Program-made: the position numbers and the translations under genes
Assembly (NCBI GenBank): GCA_963682175.1
Contig: OY821787.1
Coordinates: 22,980,501 to 23,044,500, forward strand
Direction of reading: 5' to 3'
Source of the DNA: Triglochin maritima
Taxonomy: Eukaryota > Streptophyta > Magnoliopsida > Alismatales > Juncaginaceae
DNA length: 64,000 nucleotides
The notes under the pieces: model-generated
What the model was told of the DNA's origin: nothing
Database searches by the model: none
What the model saw: the letters and a program-made list of their open reading frames with translations, nothing else
In this document: positions 12,029-22,694 of the stretch, piece after piece
Numbering within the stretch: the stretch's first letter is position 1
Layout: each line of letters opens with the position of its first letter

Positions 12029-12669
12029 TTCTTGATCTCTTTAAGCTAGTTACAAATATGTGATTTAACCCAAATCACATTGTGCACATTATAACCTTGC
12101 TTTATCAAGGAGCCCACTAATATCATTACTCATTTAAGAGGGGCAATGATAATCTTTTGACTAACTATCTTCTCCAACGAAAGTCATACTTAACCAACTA
12201 ATGCCTTTACACTACACTCATCGATAGCTCAAGACACTAGTCTAATTAAGAAATTCTTAAGTGATCGGATATAAGTCTCATATCAAACAACCAAGGACAC
12301 AGTAAAACATCAATGACACAGAAAACACAATTCTATAATGGTTTACTTATTAGGTCTATTCAGTATACAAAAGTAGTATTTTCCTCTTTTGTGTACCCGT
12401 GTTGTCACTCACTTGTAGAGCTACAATGATCTATGACTAACACGACAATCTGAACTCGGTAATTAATGTCACATTTTAATTACCATGATTGCGAATATCT
12501 TTCGTTTTATGTAAACCAATATCTTTTAGAGCTCTACGGTTAAGGACCAAGAGCCTCTTCCTTAGCACTTCTAAAAGACAAATAACATAAACGAGGAACA
12601 AAATGATTTCTCATTCAATTCATAATAATTGACATTTAAAAGTAAAACTTTTAGAACACATTCCCTTCA
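12023..12669 (-). mobile_element. Truncated copia LTR (first ~647 bp)
   Basis: It matches 9133-9778 nearly base for base, starting TGAAGGGAATGTGTTC on the minus strand. It breaks off where pol begins at about 12023. The remaining two thirds of the LTR and the gag-protease region were deleted together. Confidence 0.85.
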
Positions 12670-13947
12670 GTGAGCAGTCTCTCGTTTGCACGAAATCAAG
12701 TGGAGAAAAAATGGAGAAGAGAGTGGATTATGATACGCTACACTACACTACGAAGTATGAAATGCGAAAGAAAGCAACAAACGATTAACTAAAAACGAAA
12801 GACGAGTGCTGGAATTCAGAAATGGAAAACCCATAAGGGGTGGAGTGAGTGCACACATGCAAAGAGGTAGGTGTTGAACACATTCTTTAAGCACAAATGA
12901 AGGTGATGTTTCATGCATAGGAAGTGTCTAAATGTTATGCCAAAACCTATCAATCCATTCACCAACCAAGTTGATTAACATGTACATATGCAAGTTGTTT
13001 ATTTGAGAACCTAAACAAGCATGACAGGTGTCTAATCATTTTGGCAAAACTCATCAAGTTATAAATTCTATCCTAAACAAGCAAGCATACATTCATGTTT
13101 TATCAACATATTGTAAATAAAGCATTCATTCCATTCTCTAATGCATGTATGAACATCTACTCTACCCCCCCCCAAAGGGGATGAAACTACTCACTACACA
13201 TTACACTAAATATTAAACTAAGAAAGGAAAGAATATTAACTAAGCTACTAAAACTAATAAAATGAAATTAAACAAAGTAAAACAAGAAAGATGAAACAAA
13301 CAACATAATAAAGAAACTTTTATTAAAGTGACTCACATTTCAAGTAGCATCCTCCTACATTAAAGGCCTCACTTCTAGTAGGAAGAATAGCCACTCAAAA
13401 TATGAAGTAATTACATTAGAAGGTGAAGAGTTCTATTTGTAACCATAGAAAAAGGCACTCCGGGACAATCCCCCGATGTGGGACTAAACAAATACCACAA
13501 ATAGCCTAAACAAACACTAAGACATATGCTCCAGAAAACTCAGCGGATACGGAAAGATCCGGACCGCCAATTGGCGGTCTACAGGATCTGGATCGCGCAC
13601 AGATTTGTTGTGGGCTTTTCTTGGTATATTTCTTGGTCTTGATGCATATACTTGGCTTGTTGGAGCTCCGACCTGAATCGAATTGCTAAAATACTCCCCA
13701 TGATGGTGTGAAGTATTTTGTTTTGCTCTTAGGTCCTTCGATCTTACGTTCAGGTCTTTCTCCCTTGCATCTCAGTCCCCAGATCTCACAATTCAGTCCT
13801 TTTTCCCAACTTTTGGGTCCTTTTATGCTTTATCTCTTCAAACCTATTTATTCCTGAAAACTAAACATAAAACTTGTTAAATAGCATTGTTTAGGTGAAA
13901 GATAATGGATATAAGACACAAATATAAGCATGAAATGTTGTCAATCA

Positions 13948-14280
13948 AACACCCATTGATGTTAAACAATTAGATCTTCATGCTTGCTATGTGCAATTAA
14001 GAAAAGATCTATAAAGATTCACTAATGGAACAAAAATGCTTCACATGCTATTACGTAGTCAAAGACAATCTTTGGATAAACATGGCTTAGGATATAATTC
14101 TTCTTATGTTAAAAACCATATAATTCACACTACTTTGAATGGAAAGAAAGTTTTTGTGAATCATAGTTTCTTAAGTGTGTGGGCTCCTAAAACCAAAATG
14201 GTTTGGGTTCCCAAAGCTATTGTTCAAGGACCCAAAGTAGTTTGGGTACCTAAATCTACACTTATAGGTGCTTGAAGAAA
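13948..14280 (+). pseudogene. Copia gag-pol linker, continuation of the gag at 5095
   Basis: After the duplicated AACAC site the host gag resumes. It includes SLDKHGLGYNSSYVKNH and a tandem WVPK linker (KMVWVPKAIVQGPKVVWVPK) like that of the SIRE-like element at 19311. A stop follows at about 14275 and no protease or other pol domain is attached. Confidence 0.75.
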
Positions 14281-14639
14281 GAGATCGGTAGTGACCGGGC
14301 AAGCTTGCAAAGTCAAATTCAAAGCCGGTTCCACTACTAAAAGGAGATTGGAACCAATTCGAGGATAAGTTGGGTAAATATTAGATTGTTTCTAATCTAG
14401 GATAATTGAATGCTCAATTGTCATATTTTTATCACATTCTTTGATCGATTAGGATATGCTTCATGTAAATTATTAAGGGGTGAAAAATGAATCTCATTGT
14501 CTAATTGATTTCATTCATTGTAAATCTAAAAAATGGGGAGTAAAACACATCCTATGCTAAATTGTCAATTCCTCTAATGGATGTCAAAAGGGGAGGTAAA
14601 ACATCACATGTTTAATTGTCATATTTGTTTGATGTCATC
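14281..14639 (+). other. Tail of the truncated copia; no gene
   Basis: No coding capacity is seen. Short purine tracts ('aaaaggggaggtaaaa' near 14587) resemble the repeated polypurine motifs found before the 3' LTR in SIRE-like elements, but no 3' LTR follows. Confidence 0.4.
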
Positions 14640-14910
14640 CCAGACCGAATTGAGTTTTCTGGGAGGCTCTACATCCATTTCTTCGTGTTATCCTTCAACG
14701 CGAAGAAATCATTCTCAACCGGACAAAATCCTCGTGAAGTTGTTGAAGCTTAAACATGGAACGTACCTCCTTGAATTCACATATAAAGATATACGGATCC
14801 TCCTTATTGGTTGTAAAGGTTGGAAGCATGCTCACATATTGAGAGTTTAATTCATAGTTGTTCCCACGTGCAGCTAGACGATGCCTAACTGCAAAGTCAC
14901 ATGGCCTCAA
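14640..14910 (-). pseudogene. Ty3/gypsy gag N-terminal fragment
   Basis: On the minus strand the translation has the Athila/Tat-type Gag opening: NNYELNSQYVSMLPTF, then EDPYIFICEF, then VRSMFKLQQLHEDFVRLRM. The following codons continue as KDNTKKWM and SLPENSI with an intervening stop near 14665. It stands about 800 bp downstream of the gypsy primer-binding site at 15698-15724, the expected order for a 5' end. The rest of the element is gone at about 14640. The reading frame is broken and short, so it is a relic. Confidence 0.75.
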
Positions 14911-15697
14911 GTGAGCAAATATACGGAGATCTCGTCTCTCCTACTATTGATAAAGAGGGCGACGTCGTTCAGGCTATGACTGTTGTGACCGGATCACTCT
15001 CCTAATGCACCTGAGTCCTAGTGGTCAATGTCTACTTGATTTTAGATTAAGGCTTTTGATTAGTGTGATTTTTGGGGCAAAGGAAAGGGTGATGAAATAC
15101 CCAACTTTATCTTGTATGGGACAACCATGTTAGAGTAGTTTTGATCCCTTAACTAGCAATCAAGCCCTCCAATCAAACACTCACCTCACTCTTGTTCCAA
15201 TGCGACCCTACTAACTAATGCATGCAAGCTAATGCATGAATGAGTGAAGAAGGGTCGTACCTCTCGCCAACAATCGACAACAAGAATGTAAAGAAAAGGG
15301 AAGATAATATGCAAGAAAGGTCTATGTATGTTGCATGACCTAAATGCCAATTATCTATTCTTTTGCTTTGAGTTTTTGTGTCCAAGTTATCTTAAAGAGT
15401 GAAATATGCATGTCAAATTAATTTCTGGAATCACAAAGAGTGCATATATGAAGTGGACAGTGGCATATGTCAACTAGGTATATCGAGAATGAGCTACAGT
15501 TGAAGCAGAAAGTTAAGCAGGCTCACCAAATCTGCCACTTGCGTATTGTTTGGGGATTCTGGTCCCCAAACTCCTCCTCAATGCTCCTTTGTCTTTAAAA
15601 AGGTCCCTAGTAGACTTGTTCCTCTATTTAGTAACAAAACTAAAAGGCAAATGTGAGAAAAAACCCACCAAAATGGTGGAAACAACAACGACTACGA
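14911..15697 (-). other. Gypsy leader region; no gene
   Basis: This lies between the gypsy primer-binding site and the gag fragment, so it is read as untranslated leader. No coding sequence is recognised. Confidence 0.5.
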
Positions 15698-15724
15698 CCA
15701 ACTCCGCGACAATGGCATCAAAAA
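15698..15724 (-). promoter_or_regulatory. Primer-binding site of the Ty3/gypsy element
   Basis: On the minus strand, directly after the LTR end, is 'ttgatgccattgtcgcggag'. This is a decayed form of the TTGGCGCCGTTGCCGGGG primer site of plant Athila/Tat-type gypsy elements. It marks 15727 as the end of a 5' LTR and ties the whole LTR family in this window to Ty3/gypsy. Confidence 0.7.
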
Positions 15725-16205
15725 CATGATTGATCATTTTAATAACCGCAAGTGCACGACGTCGATGAAGACGTAGCAAATAGGGGTCGAACCTCAAGGA
15801 GTTGTTAGTGATGTTGTGACTACCATACCCGAGTGGGAAATGAGAAAATAATGAGGGGATTATGCTAACTAACTACACTAAATAATGAATTAATCAACAA
15901 TTAAATTAAACCCCATGGAGTGGAAATGTTTAGGTACGTGTGTGTATGAGTTGTTCTTGATTACATGAGGCACAAGTGTGTAAACTAGGTGAAATAACTA
16001 GAAACTAGTGTGGAGTCTAATTAGCATCAACTACATTTACATAAATACATGACTAATATAGTTAGACATGATGTTAATATGTAATTTGGGTTCTCAAGAA
16101 TAAACTAAGTACCTAGTGTGGGCGTTACTAAGTACCTGATGTTAATATGTAATTAGATCCTACAAATATGTAATTTGGGTTCTCAAGAATAAACTAAGTA
16201 CCTAG

Positions 16206-17733
16206 TGTTGGCTTTTTGGCTAATGATTGCTTATCCGTTTTGATGATTAATCAACATATAACTTAAACACATGTAATTCATTCATATCACTCTTGCACAA
16301 TACACATATATCGCTTTGTACTAACATTTCAGGTGACAAGTTTAACGAGAAATGAAGTTGAAGAGTAGATAGGTTTACATTATTGTCATTAGGATTTAAA
16401 TGTAACTTGAGCATTTAAATCTTGATGCATTGCATATCATGACTCTTTAGGATTTCATAGAAGTAGAACTAAACCTTCAAATTCCATACAAAACTTCTTT
16501 AGAAATCAATCAAACCATATCTAGGAATTCTGCACTCAACCGGTCGACCGGTAAACCATCTGGTTCGACCGTTTAATCTAAAACTGTTTTTCTGAACCCT
16601 TTCGGTCGACCGAACGGTGTTCTGGTTCGACCGTTTCATTAGAGTAACGTAAAGTATTTTGGTCGATCGATCAACTGTTCATAAGTGCTGGAAGACACGT
16701 GCCTTAGTGCAAACCGGTCGACCGAAAGTCCTTTTCTGTTCGACCGGTTGATTTCTATTTTTGTCTTCTTTTGTGACCATTATACTTGTCGTATTATACA
16801 ACGGTCGTATACACATACTTTCACCATACCCCCAAATACATAGCTTAACCGGTCGAACAAATCTTATTTACCGGTCGACCGTTTGACCATTGATCGTTCG
16901 TAGCATTCTTCCTGCTATCTGTCGATACCACCTTGGTTCGACCGGTCACACTTTGTCTCTACCGAACCTTACACATCGGTCGACCGTTTCCTTGTTTCGT
17001 TCGACCGGTACACTTAAGTTCCATCCCAGTTAGTTCGACCGTTCCTCGTTTGTCTGACCGTTTGACTACTATTCACGTAACCGGTCGACCGTTTCATTCT
17101 TACCGGTCGACCGAACTTTGACAGAATTGCTTCCTGAATCTCTGGTTTGTGTATCTTGCACAAAACCCAATCAAATCTTTCTCAAACGGCTAGAAAACTT
17201 AAGAGGCTTATATATAGAGCTTAGATCATCTTTACAATGTTACCAATCCATTCTCTAAGCTCTCATTGTGCTAAAAACTTCCAAGTGCTCTTACTCTCTT
17301 TATTGCTCTCAACCACTCTCTTGATCAATCATTCAATTGCATTCATCATCAATTCAAGTGCTCAAGAGTAGGTTACACTAAGTCTACTACAAAGGAGTTG
17401 TACAAGCTTCCGGAGTGAAGCTCTTCTCGGGTTGTGAGAAGGAGGTCCAAGCTTGGCGAGGGTGTTCGCAAGCTTGAATTGTAAAGGCTCGATCTTTGCC
17501 CGGAAAGAAGATCAAATAAGTGAAGATCGCGAAGTTGCTCAAGGAAGAGCAATTCGTAAGAGAGGACTAGGATCCGGTGGTTGGATCCAAACCTTTATAC
17601 ATCCGGTGTTTGGTTTGCCTTTTCATCTCACTATTTTCATTGGTTATCTTGTTATTGCACAAATAGTTGGTAGTGAGAAATTAGTCTATAAACCCCCCCT
17701 TAAGACTAATATTTAGGGCAATTAGATCCTACA
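16206..17733 (+). mobile_element. 5' LTR of the SIRE-like copia
   Basis: It begins TGTTGGC and ends CCTACA. A TATA box (tatatatag, 17209-17217) lies ~500 bp before the LTR end. The part upstream of it (16540-17115) holds seven full GGTCGACC octamers and at least six half-sites of the GTTCGACCG type. Confidence 0.9.
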
Positions 17734-17735
17734 TT

Positions 17736-17747
17736 TGGTATCAAAGC
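17736..17747 (+). promoter_or_regulatory. Primer-binding site (tRNA-Met type, one mismatch)
   Basis: TGGTATCAAAGC lies two bases after the LTR end. It differs from the usual TGGTATCAGAGC at one position. Confidence 0.8.
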
Positions 17748-17785
17748 CTTGTTAGTTGCATATAAACAAATTAACATTTGTAGCA

Positions 17786-19192
17786 ATGACCCAACAACGT
17801 GAGGGATTTCACACCGGTAGACCTCCACTTTTTAATGGAACAAATTATGCCTATTGGAAGAAACGCATGATAATCTTCATTCAATCATATGATGTTAAGC
17901 TATGGGTATTCTTTCAAATTCCATATACTCAAAACAAAGAGTTTGAACTCATGAGTGATGATGAACTAGCAATGGTTCAAATGAATGCAAAATTAATGAA
18001 CATTCTCATGTGTGGATTAACCGAAGAGGAATATGGTAGAATTAATGCGTGTGATTCTGCATTTGAGGCATGGCATATGTTAGAAAGTCATTTTGAAGGA
18101 CGATCATCCGTGAAAGAAACTAGGATAGATTCATTTATGCAAAAATATGAAATGTTTGCCATGAAACCCAATGAATCCATTAGCGAGATGCATACTCGCT
18201 TTACTCATATCACTAACTCCTTGAAAAACCTTGGTAAGGTCTTGATTGAAAGTGACAGGGTACGGAAGTTTCTTAGATCGTTGACATTGGAGTGGGAGAA
18301 GAAGACAACGGCAATCGAGGAGGCCAAAGATCTCTCAAAGCTAAAGATGGAGGATCTCATAGGAAGCCTCATGGCTTATGAGATTCAAATGGAGGAAAGA
18401 AGAGAGAAGGAGAAGGAGCGAGAGGGGTTAAGGAGAAAGGAGAAAACAATTGCTCTCAAAGCAACGTCGGATTTGGAAAGTATCGAAGACGATGACACCG
18501 ATGATGATGTTGCATTTCTAGCCCGCAACTTCAAGAAGTTTCTCGCCAAAGGAAGGTTCACAAGAGGGAAAGGAGAATCATCCCGGACTTTCACGTGCTA
18601 CGAATGCAACAAGACGGGGCACATGAAGAAGGATTGTCCACTCCTTAAGTCAAGAGATCGTGAACAACGAGAACCAAGAAGATTCCCTCCTAGAAGAGAA
18701 AGAGATGAGAGACCGAGGAGAATTAGGGAAGATAGACCTACAAGAAAAGATAAAGAAGAGAGACCTAGAAGACGGGAACGTGATGATCACAAAAGAAGGG
18801 ATCACCATGACAAAGACGGAAAGAAGGCTCTTAAAGCCACTTGGGATGATTCAAGCTCATCTACATCCTCCGACACCGAATACTCTCAGGAGGAAGAAAC
18901 ACACATGTGCTTTATGGCACACAATGAGGATTCGGATTCAAGCACCGCTACATCCCCAAAGAGAAGCAATCAACCCCAAGTGGTGGAAATTGACGACGAT
19001 GAGGTATCAATTCAAGAAACCCCTTCCTATGATGAGTTATTAGATGCTTTTCATGAACTTGCTGAAAGATATGAGATGATTTGTCATAAAAACAAATTAG
19101 GAAGAAAAGTACATCTAGATTTATCTACTAAACATGAAAACTTACTTAAAGAGAATGAATTGCTTGCTGATAAACATGCTGAAATCTACTAG
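17786..19192 (+). CDS. Gag of the SIRE-like copia
   Basis: This encodes the structural Gag protein that packages element RNA into cytoplasmic particles. The ATG at 17786 is preferred to the in-frame TTG at 17756 because the protein then opens with the usual N-terminal Gag segment (GRPPLFNGTNYAYWKKRM). A UBN2-like capsid domain spans about residues 50-220 (KETRIDSFMQKYEMF, ESISEMHTRFTHITNS, WEKKTTAIEEA). A CCHC zinc knuckle, CYECNKTGHMKKDC, starts at residue 271. After it come a long arginine-rich stretch, an acidic serine-rich region (SSSSTSSDTEYSQEEETH) and a coiled-coil-like tail. The stop at 19190-19192 looks premature, since homology continues in another frame directly after it. Confidence 0.88.
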   Translation: MTQQREGFHTGRPPLFNGTNYAYWKKRMIIFIQSYDVKLWVFFQIPYTQNKEFELMSDDELAMVQMNAKLMNILMCGLTEEEYGRINACDSAFEAWHMLESHFEGRSSVKETRIDSFMQKYEMFAMKPNESISEMHTRFTHITNSLKNLGKVLIESDRVRKFLRSLTLEWEKKTTAIEEAKDLSKLKMEDLIGSLMAYEIQMEERREKEKEREGLRRKEKTIALKATSDLESIEDDDTDDDVAFLARNFKKFLAKGRFTRGKGESSRTFTCYECNKTGHMKKDCPLLKSRDREQREPRRFPPRRERDERPRRIREDRPTRKDKEERPRRRERDDHKRRDHHDKDGKKALKATWDDSSSSTSSDTEYSQEEETHMCFMAHNEDSDSSTATSPKRSNQPQVVEIDDDEVSIQETPSYDELLDAFHELAERYEMICHKNKLGRKVHLDLSTKHENLLKENELLADKHAEIY

Positions 19193-19538
19193 TAATTGTA
19201 ACAACAACAAAGATCTTATTGCCAAGAATGAACAACTTACAAAAGATCTAGAGAAATTCACGTTGGGTAGAAAAATGCTAGACATGCTTCTAGGAACCTA
19301 AACTCAATCTTTGACTAAGCATGGTTTGGGGTACATGGGTGGAAAACAAAAGAAAGCTACATCTTATTTTGTTAAACATAACAATTCATATGTTAAGAAA
19401 GTAAGTTTGTCAAATGTATGGGTACCTAAGACCTCTCAAGTTTGGGTACCAAAATCTAATCCTCAAGGACCCAAACAAATTTGGGTACCAAAGTCTTCAC
19501 TTGCCTCTTTGCATGTAGATCAAAGCAAGGATAAAGGG
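19193..19538 (+). pseudogene. Gag-pol linker, frame-disrupted
   Basis: Homology continues from gag in a shifted frame (NNNKDLIAKNEQLTKDLEKF), meets a TAA near 19300, then reads through SLTKHGLGYMGGKQKK. Repeated linker motifs follow (NVWVPKTSQVWVPKSNPQGP, QIWVPKSS). A second shift at about 19538 separates it from pol. In a working element gag, linker and pol would be one polyprotein. Confidence 0.8.
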
Positions 19539-19539
19539 C

Positions 19540-22500
19540 AAGTGGATACTCGATAGTGGGTGTTCAAGGAACATGACGGGAGACTCTCAAGTTCTATCAA
19601 ATCTAAAGCATAAGAAGGGAGGAACCGTCACATTTGGAGACAACGCTAAAGGTCAAATTGTCGGCATTGGTAATGTTGGCAATTCCTCTACTCCTCATAT
19701 TGAAAATGTTTTGTTAGTAGAAGGGCTAAAACACAATTTGCTAAGTGTTAGTCAACTAGTGGATAAAAATTATATGGTTATCTTTGACAATTCAAATTGC
19801 TATATTGTCCCAAAACATAACATGAAAACTATATTTAAAGGTTGTAGATCTCATAATATTTACATTGTGGATGTTGATGTCATTAGCAATCTTGCCTTAG
19901 AGACTTGTTTAGTTGCCTCAAATGACGAAGCTTGGTTATGGCATAACCGATTGGGACATATTAGTATGTCACAATTACACAAATTATCCAAACTTGAATT
20001 AGTTAGAGGACTTCCTAAAATTGATTTCAAAAAGGATAAACTTTGTGATGCATGTCAATTTGGAAAACAATTTAAATCGTCTTTCAAATCTTTAAATGTT
20101 GTCTCAACTTCAAAACCTCTTGAGCTTTTACATCTAGACCTTTTTGGTCCTTCAAGAACCGTTAGTTTAGGTGGTAAAAGATATGCCTTTGTGATTGTCG
20201 ATGATTTTTCACGATTTACATGGGTTTTGTTTTTGGCCAATAAATATGATGCATTTGAAAGATTTAAAAGCTTTTGCAAACGTGTTCAAAGAGAAAAAGA
20301 TTTACATATCATTACTATCCGTAGCGATCATGGAGGAGAATTTGAAAATGAGTTATTTCAAAAGTTTTGTGAAAAACAAGGGATTGAACATAATTTTTGT
20401 TTTCCTCGCACTCCCCAACAAAATGGGGTAGTTGAAAGGAAAAATAGAACTCTTCAAGAGATGGTAAGAACCATGCTTATGGAAAAAGGGCTTCCAAAAT
20501 ATTTATGGTGTGAAGCCGTAAATACTTCTTGTTATGTGTTAAACCGTGTTCTTATAAGACCTATTTTGAAGAAAACACCTTTTGAATTGTGGCACAAACG
20601 TATTCCAAAAATCTCTTACTTTAACGCTTTTGGGTCAAAATGTTTTGTCCTCAACACTAAAGATAACTTGGAAAAATTTGATGCAAAATCCGATGAGGCC
20701 ATCTTTTTAGGATATTCCGATAGGAGCAAAGCTTATAGAGTCTATAACAAACGAACCTATTGTGTCGATGAGTCTCTACACGTTAACTTTGATGAGTTGG
20801 CTTGTGTAGATAATTCCTCTCTTGATGATGACTATATGAATATAATTAGACATGTCTCATCTCAAGATGTCTCCCATGAGCCACATCAAGATCCTCCAAG
20901 TTTTCCACAGGAAAACAAAGAGGAGCTTCCCAAGGATTGGACCTATAGAAAAGAACATCCAAAGGACCTTGTGATTGGAGATGTTTCTCAAGGTGTGACA
21001 ACACGATCAAAGGCTCATGTAGTTTGTGATTCTTATGCTTTCATATCTAAATTAGAACCTAAGAAAGTAGACGAAGCTTGTAATGATGAATTTTGGTTAA
21101 TGACTATGGATGAAGAGTTAAACCAATTCGTTCGAAATGACGTTTGGGAACTTGTTGAAAAATCCATTAATCAAACCGTTATTGGAACTAAATGGATCTT
21201 CCGAAATAAACTTGATGAGGATGGGAATGTAGTTAGAAACAAAGCCAGACTAGTTGCTCAAGGCTACCGCCAAGAGGAGGGAATAGACTTTGATGAAACC
21301 TATGCTCCCGTGGCTCGTATGGAAGCTATTCGTATGCTTTTAGCTTATGCTTCTTTTAAGGACATTAAACTTTTTCAAATGGATGTTAAAAGTGCTTTCC
21401 TAAATGGAATTATTTCTGAAGAAGTTTATGTTGCTCAACCCCCTGGTTTTATAAATGAATCTTATCCGAACCATGTATTTAAACTCAAGAAGGCTCTTTA
21501 TGGACTCAAACAAGCTCCTAAAACTTGGTATGAGAGGTTGAAGAACTTCTTGATTAATAAAGGATTCGCAATGGGTAAAGTAGATACCACATTATTTGTT
21601 AAAACTCTTAATCATGATTTATTAGTGGTACAAATATATGTTGATGACATTATCTTTGGTGCTAGTAACCCGCGTCTATGCGAAGAATTTTCTAAGTCTA
21701 TGCAGGGAGAGTTCGAGATGAGCCTTATTGGTGAGCTAAATTTCTTTCTCGGACTCCAAATAAAGCAAACTCAAGAGGGCAATTTCATTCATCAAACAAA
21801 GTACACAAAGGAACTTATCAAACGCTTTGAGCTTGAAACTAGCAAACCTCAAAAGACACCTATGAGTACAAGCGTAAAATTGGACAAAGACGAAAATGGC
21901 AAAGATGTGGACATCAAGAAATATCGTGGTATGATCGGTTCTTTACTTTATCTTACTGCAGGTCGTCCCGATATTATGTTTGTTGTATGTTTATGTGCAC
22001 GTTTTCAAGCATGTCCAAAAGAAACTCATTTGAATGCATTAAAAAGAATTTTTTGTTATCTAAAGGGCACTTATGATTTTGGACTTTTCTACCCTAAGAC
22101 TAGGACTTTCGATCTTGTTGCCTATAGCGACGCCGACTATGCCGGTTGTATTTTAGATCGTAAGAGTACTAGTGGCACTTGTCAATTTTTGGGTAAATCT
22201 CTTGTCTCATGGTTTAGTAAGAAACAAAATAGTGTTGCATTATCAACAACCGAGGCTGAATATATCGCCGCCGGTTGTGCTTGTGCACAAGTCCTTTGGA
22301 TGAGGCAAACCCTCAAGGACTTGCAACTTGAGTTTCAAATTACACCAATTTATTGTGATAATACAAGTGCTATCAACCTTTCCAAAAATCCTATCTTGCA
22401 TTCAAGAACTAAGCAAATAGAAGTTAGACATCATTTTCTTAGAGATCATGCAAATAAAGAAGACATTAAACTTATATTTGTTCCCACAAATGATCAATTA

Positions 22501-22587
22501 GCGGATATATTCACCAAACCTTTAAATGTTGATCAATTCAATCTCATTAGACTCAATCTTGGCATGTGTACCCTAAATGACATTTGA
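19540..22587 (+). CDS. Pol of the SIRE-like copia: protease, integrase, RT, RNase H
   Basis: This frame holds all enzymes for copying and inserting the element. Protease has its DSG motif at 19552-19560, upstream of the first ATG at 19573. GAG-pre-integrase and the integrase zinc region follow (WLWHNRLGHISMSQLHKL, CDACQFGKQFK), then the catalytic core (LHLDLFGP, VDDFSRFTW, RSDHGGEFEN, TPQQNGVVERKNRTL). Reverse transcriptase shows KARLVAQGYRQEEGIDF, QMDVKSAFLNG and YVDDIIFG. RNase H has YSDADYAGCILDRKSTSGT and STTEAEYIAAG, and the protein ends near LADIFTKPL. The order protease-integrase-RT-RNase H defines Ty1/copia. The frame is open from about 19540 to the stop at 22587, but it is out of frame with gag, so expression as a fusion is lost. 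Confidence 0.93.
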   Translation, partial: KWILDSGCSRNMTGDSQVLSNLKHKKGGTVTFGDNAKGQIVGIGNVGNSSTPHIENVLLVEGLKHNLLSVSQLVDKNYMVIFDNSNCYIVPKHNMKTIFKGCRSHNIYIVDVDVISNLALETCLVASNDEAWLWHNRLGHISMSQLHKLSKLELVRGLPKIDFKKDKLCDACQFGKQFKSSFKSLNVVSTSKPLELLHLDLFGPSRTVSLGGKRYAFVIVDDFSRFTWVLFLANKYDAFERFKSFCKRVQREKDLHIITIRSDHGGEFENELFQKFCEKQGIEHNFCFPRTPQQNGVVERKNRTLQEMVRTMLMEKGLPKYLWCEAVNTSCYVLNRVLIRPILKKTPFELWHKRIPKISYFNAFGSKCFVLNTKDNLEKFDAKSDEAIFLGYSDRSKAYRVYNKRTYCVDESLHVNFDELACVDNSSLDDDYMNIIRHVSSQDVSHEPHQDPPSFPQENKEELPKDWTYRKEHPKDLVIGDVSQGVTTRSKAHVVCDSYAFISKLEPKKVDEACNDEFWLMTMDEELNQFVRNDVWELVEKSINQTVIGTKWIFRNKLDEDGNVVRNKARLVAQGYRQEEGIDFDETYAPVARMEAIRMLLAYASFKDIKLFQMDVKSAFLNGIISEEVYVAQPPGFINESYPNHVFKLKKALYGLKQAPKTWYERLKNFLINKGFAMGKVDTTLFVKTLNHDLLVVQIYVDDIIFGASNPRLCEEFSKSMQGEFEMSLIGELNFFLGLQIKQTQEGNFIHQTKYTKELIKRFELETSKPQKTPMSTSVKLDKDENGKDVDIKKYRGMIGSLLYLTAGRPDIMFVVCLCARFQACPKETHLNALKRIFCYLKGTYDFGLFYPKTRTFDLVAYSDADYAGCILDRKSTSGTCQFLGKSLVSWFSKKQNSVALSTTEAEYIAAGCACAQVLWMRQTLKDLQLEFQITPIYCDNTSAINLSKNPILHSRTKQIEVRHHFLRDHANKEDIKLIFVPTNDQLADIFTKPLNVDQFNLIRLNLGMCTLNDI

Positions 22588-22694
22588 GTACGTTTTACTT
22601 GAGCCTATTTGACTATATTTGGTTCTAGTGACTCTTGATTTTTGAAGCTTTGTTCTGGCTTTTACTGTTTCACCGGTCGACCGGTAGTCAGAAT

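Larger units (their letters stand above)
6504..12669 (-). mobile_element. Composite Ty1/copia insertion with three LTR segments
   Basis: The insertion is bounded by a perfect GTGAG duplication (6499-6503 and 12670-12674). On the minus strand the order is: truncated LTR (12669-12023), pol fragment (12028-9863), polypurine tract, complete LTR (9778-7783), primer-binding site, untranslated internal sequence (7769-7216), truncated LTR ending at 6504. The middle LTR serves as 3' LTR to one internal region and 5' LTR to the next. This is the product expected from recombination between tandem copies followed by deletions. It lies inside a gypsy solo LTR and is therefore younger than it. Confidence 0.85.
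6423..13947 (-). mobile_element. Ty3/gypsy solo LTR, split by a copia insertion
   Basis: The LTR consists of 6423-6503 plus 12675-13947, about 1354 bp once the inserted copia and its duplicated site are removed. It starts TGTTGAACG and ends TCAATCA. The host copia gag flanks it with a perfect 5-bp duplication, AACAC at 6418-6422 and 13948-13952. It carries 'ccgcaagtgcac' near one end, and in the body the phrase 'gggacaatcccccgatgtgg' shared with all copies of the family. No internal domain is attached, so it is a solo LTR left by LTR-LTR recombination. Confidence 0.85.

Noticed and set aside
17756..17785. TTG start ten codons upstream of the SIRE-like gag
   Set aside because: An ATG at 17786 directly precedes the conserved Gag start. 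The upstream TTG overlaps the leader next to the primer-binding site.
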